A stretch of DNA of 64,000 nt. It comes from Candidatus Woesearchaeota archaeon (GTDB taxonomy: Archaea; Nanobdellota; Nanobdellia; Woesearchaeales; JABGXB01). Both the position numbers and the translations under genes were made by a program. Below, one piece after another: positions 49,299 through 58,972 of the stretch. The stretch is taken from NCBI GenBank assembly GCA_018675975.1, contig JABGXB010000002.1:62001-126000 (forward strand), given 5' to 3'. How positions within the stretch are numbered: position 1 is the stretch's first letter; each line of letters begins with the position of its first letter. The notes under the pieces are model-generated. The model searched no databases. It was given only the letters and a program-made list of their open reading frames with translations, and was not told the DNA's origin.

Positions 49299-49850
49299 AT
49301 GAGTAAACAAGAATCAAAATCAGAAGATTTCAAACCACATGAAAAAGATGAAAATGTGGGTGAATTAACAGTTAGAAATAGAGGAAAAGTTGATATGTCT
49401 AAGATATATACAGATTTACATCAATTAATTGTAGATTTAGGATATAAATGCCCATCAGATGGAACTCCATATATCGAAGAAAATTATTTCCAAGAAGACG
49501 CTCAAGATGGAAAATATATTAAATACAAATGGAAAGGAAATAAAAAACACGATGATATTTATACATCATATATTGAATTGAGTGCAGAGGTTCAAAAATT
49601 AGTTGATATAGAAAAAGTTGAAGATAATAAAAAAATCGTTAGTAATCAAGCCGACATAAAAATAAAAATAAAAGCAGGTATTATAGAAAAATTAGATAAA
49701 GAAGAAATAAGTGGTTTTTGGCATAATTTTTTTCCATCATTTAAAAAAAATTATACAGGCGATCAATATGATCTTTTAGAAGAAGAAGTATTTGATGCAT
49801 TAATGAAAATTCATAATTTGGCAAAAAATCTATTAAATTTAAGTGCATAA
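49299..49850 (+). CDS. Hypothetical protein
   Basis: 183-aa ORF. Confidence 0.55.
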   Translation: MSKQESKSEDFKPHEKDENVGELTVRNRGKVDMSKIYTDLHQLIVDLGYKCPSDGTPYIEENYFQEDAQDGKYIKYKWKGNKKHDDIYTSYIELSAEVQKLVDIEKVEDNKKIVSNQADIKIKIKAGIIEKLDKEEISGFWHNFFPSFKKNYTGDQYDLLEEEVFDALMKIHNLAKNLLNLSA

Positions 49851-49880
49851 ACTTAAAAATTAAAAATCATTAAAAATAAT

Positions 49881-51317
49881 ATGAAATTAGCTTTATTAAT
49901 TCTAGACGGATTTGGACTTCCAATTAAATATTCTAAATATATAAAAAAATTATATGAAAATAAATTATCATGTAAATTAGGCGCAGCAGAAAATTTTGTT
50001 GGACTTCCAAAGAAAGTAATGGGTAATAGTGAAATTGGACATTTAAATATAGGTGGCGGAAGAGAATTTCAACACATCTTATTAAAAATAAATGATACAA
50101 TAAAAAAAAAAGAATTTTCTAAAATAAATGAAATTCAAAATATAAAAAAAAGATTAAATCAAAATAAATCAAATTTACACATAATTGGAATGTATAGTGA
50201 ATCAGGAGTTCATTCCCATTTAAATCATCTAAAAGAATTAATTAAAACATTTGAATTATATAATATCAAATTACATATAATTACCGACGGACGTGATACA
50301 GATAAAAAAAGTGCAAAAAAATATATTGATAAAATTAATAATATTATTAAAAATAAAAAAATTGAATTTACAAGTATTTCTGGAAGATTTTATGCAATGG
50401 ACCGAGATAAAAGATGGGAGAGAACAAAAAAGTTCTATAATATTTTATTTAAAAAAGGAAATAAATTAAATACATATAGTCAAATAATAAAAGAATCATA
50501 TAAAAAAAAGTTATTAGATGAATTTTTAATTCCAACTAAACTAACACAAACCAAAATTGAAAAAAATGATGAAATAATATTTTTTAACTTTAGAGAAGAT
50601 AGAATGAGACAAATTGTAAGTTCATTTCAAAATAAATTTAAAGAATTTAAAACAAATAAAATAAAACTCAATATTACTACCATGTATGATTATGAAGATA
50701 AAATAAAATTTAAATCATTATTTAAAAAAATTGAATTAAAAAATACATTATCCCAAATTATATCAAAAAATAAATTAAAACAATTAAAAATTGCTGAAAG
50801 TGAAAAATATGCACATGTTACATATTTTTTTAATGGAGGCCAAGAAAAAAAATTCAAAAATGAAAATAGAATTATAATTGCAAGCCCAAAAGTAAAAACA
50901 TATGATCAATCCCCAAAAATGAGTGCAAAACAAATTACTGATCATATAATAAAAAATGAAAATAAATTTGACATCATTATTGCAAATTTTGCAAATGCAG
51001 ACATGGTCGGACATACTGGAAATATAAATGCCACTAAACAAGCAGTAGAATATTTAGATGTATGTATTAAAAAAATAGTTAAAACACTAAATAAAAAAAC
51101 AAAAATATTAATAACAGCAGATCACGGAAATTGTGAAAATATGAAAGGTAAATGGAATAAATCTCACACACTTAGTAAAGTACCATTTATTTTACTAAAT
51201 ACAAATTATAAAAAAATCAAAAGTGAAAATGCATCATTAAAAAATATAGCACCAACAATATTAAAACTACTAAACATAAAAAAATCAAAAGAAATGAATA
51301 CAAAAAGTCTTATTTAA
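49881..51317 (+). CDS. gpmI: 2,3-bisphosphoglycerate-independent phosphoglycerate mutase (bacterial iPGM type)
   Basis: LLILDGFGL, MGNSEIGHLNIGGGR, ITDGRDTDKKSAKKY, SISGRFYAMDRDKRWER, NFREDRMRQI, ANADMVGHTGN, ITADHGN. Confidence 0.93.
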   Translation: MKLALLILDGFGLPIKYSKYIKKLYENKLSCKLGAAENFVGLPKKVMGNSEIGHLNIGGGREFQHILLKINDTIKKKEFSKINEIQNIKKRLNQNKSNLHIIGMYSESGVHSHLNHLKELIKTFELYNIKLHIITDGRDTDKKSAKKYIDKINNIIKNKKIEFTSISGRFYAMDRDKRWERTKKFYNILFKKGNKLNTYSQIIKESYKKKLLDEFLIPTKLTQTKIEKNDEIIFFNFREDRMRQIVSSFQNKFKEFKTNKIKLNITTMYDYEDKIKFKSLFKKIELKNTLSQIISKNKLKQLKIAESEKYAHVTYFFNGGQEKKFKNENRIIIASPKVKTYDQSPKMSAKQITDHIIKNENKFDIIIANFANADMVGHTGNINATKQAVEYLDVCIKKIVKTLNKKTKILITADHGNCENMKGKWNKSHTLSKVPFILLNTNYKKIKSENASLKNIAPTILKLLNIKKSKEMNTKSLI

Positions 51318-51622
51318 CTACCAATTTCTATATTTTCAGATTTAAAACCCAATTCAATTAAAACCGTTTTCATTTTACTTCTATGGTCACCTTGTAATTC
51401 AATTTTACTACCTTTAAAACAACCACCAGTTGCAAATTTTTGCTTTAATTTTTTAGTTATATCTCTTACATCTAAGCCTTGATCTGCAATACCACCTATA
51501 ATGGTATATTTTTTACCAAATTTTCTTTTAACCATATAAACCTTAACTTTTAGGTTCTCTTTAGAAATCTCTTCAATAATGCCTAACTCTTTGGGTAATC
51601 CTGTTATTGGATCTATTTCCAT
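51314..51622 (-). CDS. Translation initiation factor aIF1 (SUI1)
   Basis: GLPKELGIIEE, KYTIIGGI, LKQKFATGGCFKGSKIELQGDHR. Confidence 0.95.
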   Translation of the reverse strand: MEIDPITGLPKELGIIEEISKENLKVKVYMVKRKFGKKYTIIGGIADQGLDVRDITKKLKQKFATGGCFKGSKIELQGDHRSKMKTVLIELGFKSENIEIGS

Positions 51623-51698
51623 AATAATTTATTCCTCATTATCAATTATCTATCTATATTAACATATAAATGTTTTTATTTCCATATAATTAATATTA

Positions 51699-52148
51699 TT
51701 AGTTTTTTACTTTATCTTTTAAACTTATTGCTTTTTTTATCATAAATGCATATATATTAGCAAAAGCATCACTTCTTGAAGCAGTAAAATTTGAATTAAT
51801 TTGACTTTTTTGAACAAAATTTTCTATTAAATCACGTGTATTATTAATTAAATTACCATAATTTAATCCATTTAGAGCATTAATTAAAATATATATATAT
51901 CCCTTTACAATTTGACTCCCTGAATATCCCTTAAAATAAAATTTACCGTCTATTAAATTCACACAAATATAAACTTGTGAAATACAACCAGGAACTTTAT
52001 TTTCAATAATTATTTTATCATTATCAAATTGTTTTAATTCCTGTCCAAATTCAATTAAAGTTTCAAGTAAAGAATGTCTATCTTCTAATGAATTTAAATC
52101 TTCTATTAATTCATTCAAATAATTATTAACATCATCAATATCTCTCAT
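51699..52148 (-). CDS. SufE-family Fe-S metabolism protein
   Basis: ENKVPGCISQVYICVNLIDGKFYFKGYSGSQIVKG; SRSDAFANIYAFMIKKA C-terminus. Confidence 0.85.
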   Translation of the reverse strand: MRDIDDVNNYLNELIEDLNSLEDRHSLLETLIEFGQELKQFDNDKIIIENKVPGCISQVYICVNLIDGKFYFKGYSGSQIVKGYIYILINALNGLNYGNLINNTRDLIENFVQKSQINSNFTASRSDAFANIYAFMIKKAISLKDKVKN

Positions 52149-52187
52149 ACAACAACAAAATAAAAAATAATTATAAATTTATCTAAT

Positions 52188-53852
52188 TTAATTCAATATT
52201 TTTATTTTAAATATTTTATTATCATCATTATTAAAATTATTAATTTGACTTGACCATAAATAATTATCATCTAAAGCCAAATCAGTTAAACCCTCAGAAA
52301 TCGAATTAATTTTTGAAACATAATAACCATCTGAATCATATTTACAAATACCATCACAATTTATCCAAAAATAATTTCTATCATATACAATTGGTCCATT
52401 AACATCATCCTCTAATTTTAATTTTGAATCAAAAGTTCCATCTTGATTGATCCTATATAAAAAAGGAGAATTATATTCAGACAATATTAAAAATTGCTCA
52501 TCATTAGTAATACCAGTAACTCTTTTTATTTTATTTGTAATATTTATTTTCCCTATTAATTTTCCATTAGTTGTATATTTATATAATTTTTTTTCATGTA
52601 TATCATTAATCCAAATATATAATCCATCATAAGTCATACCTAATGGATCAAAACCAGAATAATTCCAAACATTTATTATTCGTCCATTTTTATTATTTAA
52701 TTCATATAATTTATTATTATCATTAACTGCAAAAATAGTTTGTGTATCATAATTAAAAATAATTCCATTAATAATACCAATATTTTTCCCTATTTTTTTT
52801 TCCACTTTTCGACTTTTATCTTCATCTGGATAAACATAACTATACTTGTCATTTACAATATTACCAGGTATATAATTTAAAAAATAATCATCATTTTTTG
52901 AAAAATTAAAATTTAATGTTTTTATTCCCACGCCCAATTCATTTTTTAAAATTGACTTATTACAATTAGTAATATTATTATTAAAATAATTATTAATTAA
53001 ATTTAATTTCGAATTTTTACAATTAAGATTTAAACCCAAAATAGAATTATTACTTAAATTTGAACTAATATTATTTACCAATATTTGTGAATTAAAATTA
53101 TTTCTTATAAGATTATTATTAATAATAATATTTGAATATTCTAAATTTAAACCATTAGTTGCACATTCACGAATTTCATTATTTTCAATTAAAGAAAATT
53201 TACTTTCTTTTATATGAATACAATCATTTCCATTTTGATAAATCATATTATTTTTAATAATGACATTTGAAAAATCAGATTTAATTCCATCATTATTATT
53301 CCACCTAATTATAGAATTAGAAATATTTGCACTTGAATTAATTAAATTAATCACATTATTTCCAAATTCTAAAATCACATAATTTAATTTATTATTATTT
53401 GAATTTTCAAATTTAATTTGACTCCAATCCCCATTAATTTGAATTTCTGAATTAGATGTAAATTTAATCATATCGCTTTGATTACCATCTGCAATTAAAG
53501 TACCATAAACAATAATACTTTTTTTTAATGAATTATTTTTATACCCCTTATAAGAATGAAATTGAACATTTGTTCCTGGCTTAATATATACATTTATACT
53601 TTTAGGAATAATTAAATCCTCAGTTACAATTATATTCCCACTCCATGTTTGATTTTGATATATTTTCCCCCCAACATTTTGATTTGAAATTTTTTGATTT
53701 GATTCAAAATTATTTCCCAATTCATTAATAATATAAAAAACATCAATAGCTTGACTAAAACTCCCCTCATAATTATTTGAACATCCAGTAAATAAACCAA
53801 AAATTAGAACAATAAATAATAGGTTAATTAATTTTAATCTCCTCATATTCAT
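52188..53852 (-). CDS. Lipoprotein with parallel beta-helix and beta-propeller-like regions
   Basis: Lipobox LFTGC; Asn/Ile ladder (NNLIRNNFNSQILVNNISSNLSNNSI) followed by GMTYDGLYIWINDIHEKKLYKYTTNGKLIG repeats. Confidence 0.75.
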   Translation of the reverse strand: MNMRRLKLINLLFIVLIFGLFTGCSNNYEGSFSQAIDVFYIINELGNNFESNQKISNQNVGGKIYQNQTWSGNIIVTEDLIIPKSINVYIKPGTNVQFHSYKGYKNNSLKKSIIVYGTLIADGNQSDMIKFTSNSEIQINGDWSQIKFENSNNNKLNYVILEFGNNVINLINSSANISNSIIRWNNNDGIKSDFSNVIIKNNMIYQNGNDCIHIKESKFSLIENNEIRECATNGLNLEYSNIIINNNLIRNNFNSQILVNNISSNLSNNSILGLNLNCKNSKLNLINNYFNNNITNCNKSILKNELGVGIKTLNFNFSKNDDYFLNYIPGNIVNDKYSYVYPDEDKSRKVEKKIGKNIGIINGIIFNYDTQTIFAVNDNNKLYELNNKNGRIINVWNYSGFDPLGMTYDGLYIWINDIHEKKLYKYTTNGKLIGKINITNKIKRVTGITNDEQFLILSEYNSPFLYRINQDGTFDSKLKLEDDVNGPIVYDRNYFWINCDGICKYDSDGYYVSKINSISEGLTDLALDDNYLWSSQINNFNNDDNKIFKIKILN

Positions 53853-53979
53853 TTTATAATTTAAAATATTATAAAACTATTTAATAAATATTTAAAAGTA
53901 ATGTTTAGTTAATGAATATTATAATATGTATTAATAAAAACGTTTTCACTTTTAAATAGTCAATAAAATAAGATATATA

Positions 53980-56625
53980 ATGGAATTTGAATATTTATTT
54001 ACCCCGGAAGGCACTAATCGATTTAAGATAAATAAATCATATTTATTTGCTGAATTCATACCAATATATTCAGAATTCGGTAAAGAATTTGATTGGAAAA
54101 AAAGTAAAAAACCAAGATTCGTTTCTGGAAAAACTATTTTTGAACAATTTCCAAAAAGTATTGATTCAATTGATAAAATCATTGAAACTGTATATGAAAA
54201 ATTAGAACTTCAATCAAATTTATTAAAATATTTAAAATCAGAAGAATTATTTAATCAATTTAAAAAACAAAATCTAGTTAATCGAAATGATGGAAATCAA
54301 TTTATTAGTTCCTTAAAAAAATTATTTAGTCGAACTTCTTATGTACAAAATGGATTATATTCAAGAGCATCAGGAATTTTATTATTAAATAGATTACCGG
54401 ATGTAAAAGAAATTGATAATAAAAAAAGAAGTAAAATTGATTTATTATATTTAGTTCCTAAAGAATTACAAGTAAAAGTAATTCAAGGTGAAATTTCAGA
54501 TTTAGAAAGTTTAACTAAACATGGTATAAATAAAAAAGAAATTGAAAATGAAGAAAGAAAATTAAACAAATTCTTAAGTGATAATAGTAATATTGTAAAA
54601 GAATATGTTGACTTTAATCAAGCATATCAAATTCTATTAAAGTCTGGTGCAATTAGAACAGGCCAAAAACAATATACAGTTCTATATGGAATTCAACAAA
54701 TCCTTAAAGATAGTGATTATTTAAAATCTGAAGATGGTAAAGAACAAATTAAAGTACAAGCATTAGTTAAATTATATAAATCAAAAAAAAGTGAAATTGT
54801 TAAAGAAATTAGAAGAATTAAAAAGACAGAAAGAAGAGAATATCAAGAATTAAAATTAAGTGAGAAAAATAAATTAAAAGAACCAGTAATTGAAAAAGTA
54901 AATGTAGAACTGGAATATAAATTAGAAACAGAAGTTGAAAAAGTAAATGTAGAAACAGAAAATAAACCAGAATATCAGGTCGAACCAGAAGTTGAAGAAG
55001 TAAGTTTAGAAACAGAAAATAAACCAGAATATCAAGTAGAAACAGAAGTTGAAGAAGTAAATGTAGAAACAGAAATTAAACCAAAATATCAAGTAGAACA
55101 GGAAGTTGAAGAGGTAAGTTTAGAACAGAAAGTTGAACCTGAATTAATACCTGAAGTTCCTCAGACATTATATTTAGTTGATGCATTATCAATTCTTGAA
55201 AAAAAATATAAACCTAAATTAATTTCATTAGAAAGAAATGTAGAACATTCAATTTATGACATTGGTCAATTATGTGATTTAAGTGAAGAAGAAATTCAAA
55301 ATCGAATTTCTCAAAAAAAAGAAGAATTATCAGAATATGAATTATTATTAGAACATTTTGTATCAATAGACGAAATTAAAAAGATATTAAAAGAACAAAA
55401 AATATGTAATGAAGTTGAAGAACTGTCTGCAATGGTTAATTTAATTCCAATGTTTCTTGATGGAACTAAATATTGTAAACTTAATGGCGGATCAAATTTA
55501 TATAAAGTTTCAGGCCTAGCGAATTTACTAAATGAAAATAAAAAACAATTATTAAATGGAATACAAAATTATCTTGCTAAAAAAGTAGTTAAAAAGAAAG
55601 TAGTTAAGAAAAAATTAAAAGAATCTGATTCAGATGAAGAAGATGTCTATGAATTTGAAGTTGATAAAGAGTTAAATGAAGAATTTGTAAATGCAAATAT
55701 TGAAGCGGGATTTTCTATAGGAGGAATTCGTCATAATTTATTAGATAAAATAAATGGTTTAGAATTAATAATTGAATCCAAATTTGGTGATCCTAAAAAA
55801 GGAGATGAAATTAGAACTCAATTAATTGAATTACATCAAAGATTAGTTTTTAGTGTTGCAAAAAAGTACGACCACAGAGGCCTAGATTTAGAAGATGTAT
55901 TTCAATTTGGTAATATAGGTTTAATAGAAGGTATGGATAAATATAATTTTGAAAAAACATATAAAAAACAAATAGAAAGAGATCAATTAAAACCAGAAAA
56001 TTTAAATTATGATTCATATATGAAAATATTAAAATCATTAAGTGAAGAAGAATTAAAACTAATTCCTAAAATTTCAACATATCTTATTTCATGTATAATA
56101 AATAAAATAAAAAGAGAAATTTTAAATAATAAAAGCACAATTCGAGTCCCAATATACATACAAGAAATCAAAACAAAAATTGATAATATGTGCAATCAAT
56201 TTGAATTCGAATATGGGAGAAAACCAACTGATCCAGAAATTATAGAAGAAACTGGACTAGAACAAACTGATCTAAATAATGTGAAAAAATATTTAGTTGG
56301 AAGCACATCATTAGATGGAGAATCTGAAGATAAAGGTTCATTAATACATTCTCAAGAGCAAAGCTTATTTGTCTTACCAGAAGAAAAAGTTGAATCCGAA
56401 GAATTAAAAAATGAAATTGTAAAGAGTATGGATGTTTTAAGTGATAGAGAAAAATACGTTGTTAGTTTAAGTTTTGGTTTAAATGGAAATGAAAAGTTTA
56501 GTTTACAAAAAATTGGTGATAAATTAGGAGTAACTAGAGAAAGAGCAAGACAAATTGAAGCAAAAGCAATTAAAAGATTATGTTTAGGTGAAGTATCTAA
56601 AAACTTAGAGGAATTCTATAGATAA
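53980..56625 (+). CDS. Sigma-70-like protein with ~600-aa N-terminal extension
   Basis: Region 2: LHQRLVFSVAKKYDHRGLDLEDVFQFGNIGLIEGMDKYNFE...ISTYLISCIINKIKREI..STIRVP; region 3: GRKPTDPEIIEETGL; region 4: LSDREKYVVSLSFGLNGNEKFSLQKIGDKLGVTRERARQIEAKAIKRL. Confidence 0.9.
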   Translation: MEFEYLFTPEGTNRFKINKSYLFAEFIPIYSEFGKEFDWKKSKKPRFVSGKTIFEQFPKSIDSIDKIIETVYEKLELQSNLLKYLKSEELFNQFKKQNLVNRNDGNQFISSLKKLFSRTSYVQNGLYSRASGILLLNRLPDVKEIDNKKRSKIDLLYLVPKELQVKVIQGEISDLESLTKHGINKKEIENEERKLNKFLSDNSNIVKEYVDFNQAYQILLKSGAIRTGQKQYTVLYGIQQILKDSDYLKSEDGKEQIKVQALVKLYKSKKSEIVKEIRRIKKTERREYQELKLSEKNKLKEPVIEKVNVELEYKLETEVEKVNVETENKPEYQVEPEVEEVSLETENKPEYQVETEVEEVNVETEIKPKYQVEQEVEEVSLEQKVEPELIPEVPQTLYLVDALSILEKKYKPKLISLERNVEHSIYDIGQLCDLSEEEIQNRISQKKEELSEYELLLEHFVSIDEIKKILKEQKICNEVEELSAMVNLIPMFLDGTKYCKLNGGSNLYKVSGLANLLNENKKQLLNGIQNYLAKKVVKKKVVKKKLKESDSDEEDVYEFEVDKELNEEFVNANIEAGFSIGGIRHNLLDKINGLELIIESKFGDPKKGDEIRTQLIELHQRLVFSVAKKYDHRGLDLEDVFQFGNIGLIEGMDKYNFEKTYKKQIERDQLKPENLNYDSYMKILKSLSEEELKLIPKISTYLISCIINKIKREILNNKSTIRVPIYIQEIKTKIDNMCNQFEFEYGRKPTDPEIIEETGLEQTDLNNVKKYLVGSTSLDGESEDKGSLIHSQEQSLFVLPEEKVESEELKNEIVKSMDVLSDREKYVVSLSFGLNGNEKFSLQKIGDKLGVTRERARQIEAKAIKRLCLGEVSKNLEEFYR
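54931..55140 (+). repeat. In-frame 57-bp (19-aa) imperfect repeat, about 3.5 units
   Basis: EVE(E/K)V(N/S)(V/L)ETE(N/I)KP(E/K)YQVE units. Confidence 0.85.
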
Positions 56626-56626
56626 A

Positions 56627-56986
56627 ATGGATTTTCATGTGCAAATAAATAATGAAAAATTTAGAGTCATTGAACAAGAATCAAATCAAGGTTATAATTT
56701 AATATTAGCAAAAGATGATTTAATTGTAGGTTCTGCCACATTAGAATATTATCCTAATATAGATTCACTTTATTTTAATAGACTATTTGTCCAAGACGAA
56801 TTTAGAGGTCAAGGTTTAGCAAGTGAAATATTAAAAAGAGTAATAAATTATTCAAAGAAAACTCAAAAAAAAATTCATAATGAATTAAATCCATATGGAG
56901 ATTTAGATTTAGAACAATTAACTAAATTTTATACAGATCATGGTTTTATTGAAATCAAAAAAGGATTATTATATTTTATACCTTAA
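56627..56986 (+). CDS. GNAT acetyltransferase
   Basis: LFVQDEFRGQGLASEILKRVI (acetyl-CoA binding), FYTDHGFIEI. Confidence 0.85.
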   Translation: MDFHVQINNEKFRVIEQESNQGYNLILAKDDLIVGSATLEYYPNIDSLYFNRLFVQDEFRGQGLASEILKRVINYSKKTQKKIHNELNPYGDLDLEQLTKFYTDHGFIEIKKGLLYFIP

Positions 56987-57098
56987 AATAAATTATATTT
57001 AACATAAGAATTTAACGAAGTACAACATTCGGCGAAGTCGATAGAATGACAAGCATTAATTGCTATAAACTTATAAATTATTTTTAGTTCCCTGATTC

Positions 57099-57431
57099 AT
57101 GGAAGTTAATGAATTTCAAGAGAAAATAGTTACATTCTGTAAAGAATGGGAAAAATATCGAAATATAAAACATACAGATCAAAATACTTTCAATCACTTA
57201 GTTGAAGAAGTTGGCGAATTAGCTAGTCAGTTTGTTAATAGAGATAAGGGAAGAAAAGAATTTAATGCAAATAAATTTGACAATGCTATAGCTGACATAT
57301 TTATTCATTTAGTCTGTCTAGCTGATTTAAGAAATTTAAATATTGAAAAATTATTAAATGAAACAATAGAAAAAGATTCTAAAAGATTATCAATTCCTGA
57401 AACTCAAGCTAGAAATAAAATGTCTAAGTAA
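57099..57431 (+). CDS. MazG-like nucleotide pyrophosphohydrolase
   Basis: LVEEVGELASQFV...FDNAIADIFIHLVCLADLRN. Confidence 0.8.
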   Translation: MEVNEFQEKIVTFCKEWEKYRNIKHTDQNTFNHLVEEVGELASQFVNRDKGRKEFNANKFDNAIADIFIHLVCLADLRNLNIEKLLNETIEKDSKRLSIPETQARNKMSK

Positions 57432-57445
57432 TATTGCAACCAAAA

Positions 57446-58186
57446 TCAAAGAAGTTTAATAATATCATCATGAATTACTTTATTAGAAGCAACTATATCT
57501 TTAGATTCGACAGTCCATTCTGAACCATCAGAATCAGTTACTCTTCCACCTGCTTCTTTCACAATAATTACACCGGCTGCAACATCATGCAAAACATTAT
57601 CAAGAATATAGAGTTCAGCATCTCCCATTGCTATTTGTGCAAATTCATAAGAAGACGCATCAATAATTTTTACTATACCTACTTTATCACCTATACTTTT
57701 TTCCAATTGAAATTTGCCTTTATGGTATCCCCCTGAATAATATAGTGATTCTTTTAGTTGTCTGTTAGATACACTTATTTTTTCACCATTTGCAAAAGCC
57801 CCTTTCCCTTTTTCGGCCTTTACTAATAAATTTAAAGCAGGAAAATATAATACTCCTAAAATTGATTGGTTACCTTTAACTAATCCAATCGAAATTCCAA
57901 ATAAAGGAATGTTCCTTGAAAAATTAGAAGTACCATCAAGTGGATCAATATACCATGTATATTCAGAGCCCTTATTTTCTTGAATTTCTTCTTCTGAGAA
58001 AATATTATGACTAGGAAAATTCTTTCTTAATATTTCAACAATTTTCTTTTCTGAATCAATATCTGCTTGAGTTAAAATACTCGCTGCATCAAAATATTCT
58101 CCTTTGAATTCTATTTGAATTTTCCCATAATGCTTCATTAAAATTTTTCCAGCTTCTTTTGCAGCCTCTATTGTAATGTCTAACAT
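57446..58186 (-). CDS. Inositol monophosphatase/FBPase family phosphatase
   Basis: FSEEEI, YIDPLDGTSNFSRNIPLFGISIGLV, DVAAGVIIVKEAGGRVTDSDG. Confidence 0.93.
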   Translation of the reverse strand: MLDITIEAAKEAGKILMKHYGKIQIEFKGEYFDAASILTQADIDSEKKIVEILRKNFPSHNIFSEEEIQENKGSEYTWYIDPLDGTSNFSRNIPLFGISIGLVKGNQSILGVLYFPALNLLVKAEKGKGAFANGEKISVSNRQLKESLYYSGGYHKGKFQLEKSIGDKVGIVKIIDASSYEFAQIAMGDAELYILDNVLHDVAAGVIIVKEAGGRVTDSDGSEWTVESKDIVASNKVIHDDIIKLL

Positions 58187-58275
58187 AATAATCCGGTATT
58201 AGTAATAGTTTATTAAACTTTATGTGCAATTTAACAACGAGAATAACATTTGAAAAAAAGCGTATTTTATTCGAC

Positions 58276-58323
58276 TATGTCTGCAACATGGTCAACCAAA
58301 AGGAGAAGTCCTCAACAGACATA
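58276..58323 (+). promoter_or_regulatory. Hairpin in the 5' region of a Nudix gene
   Basis: TATGTCTG (58276-58283) / CAGACATA (58316-58323) perfect 8 bp, with inner AGGA-GAAG-TCCT. Confidence 0.45.
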
Positions 58324-58355
58324 AATTTAAATATAATATTTAAATTCTTGATTTT

Positions 58356-58856
58356 ATGGGAGAAGATACCAAAAATTCAGCAGTTTTAGTAATTCCACAA
58401 GAAGAAAATTCAGATTATTTTTTAACATACCTGACACCTAATCATAAAATTTTTGCTGGAAGATTTCGTTTGCCAGGAGGAAAACTTCAATCAGGAGAAA
58501 ATTATGAATCAACTCTTAAGCGAGAACTCCAAGAAGAGTATGGAATCTTTCTAGCTAATGTTGTTCTGCATTATCAAAAACCAAACGTTTTGGGAGGAAC
58601 CATATATCTTTGTTCAGCACAAAAACATGGAAATCCTATCCCAAAAGAATCTGGTGTGGGGCCTGTTCTATGGATGAATGCTAAACAAATATTCGAATCC
58701 AATATGGTACCAAATTGTAAAATTGCAGTTTGTGCATATTTACTTGATAAAAATCCAAACTCATTGAAGAAATTAATTCCAACTATATTTGAGGATAAAG
58801 AATTCTTAAAGATTATTACATCTGAAGCCAAAAGCTTATACGAAAAAATTAACTAA
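58356..58856 (+). CDS. Nudix hydrolase
   Basis: LPGGKLQSGENYESTLKRELQEEYGI fits the Nudix box. Confidence 0.92.
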   Translation: MGEDTKNSAVLVIPQEENSDYFLTYLTPNHKIFAGRFRLPGGKLQSGENYESTLKRELQEEYGIFLANVVLHYQKPNVLGGTIYLCSAQKHGNPIPKESGVGPVLWMNAKQIFESNMVPNCKIAVCAYLLDKNPNSLKKLIPTIFEDKEFLKIITSEAKSLYEKIN

Positions 58857-58972
58857 TCTATTGAGGATTGAATATAACATCACGATTAAATAAAGTTCGA
58901 ATGAAGTGAGGATTTGGGTAAAACCATATTAAAGGGAAACGTTCTTGTAATTTCAAATTATTTTATTTCATA

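Noticed and set aside
54931-55140. Short direct repeats considered as a CRISPR array
   Set aside because: In-frame 57-bp coding repeat without unique spacers; no cas genes in the window
58861-58970. Spacer with aagttcgaatgaagtgaggatttgggtaaaacc considered as an RNA gene
   Set aside because: No stem longer than 3-4 bp found by eye; kept only as part of the composition observation
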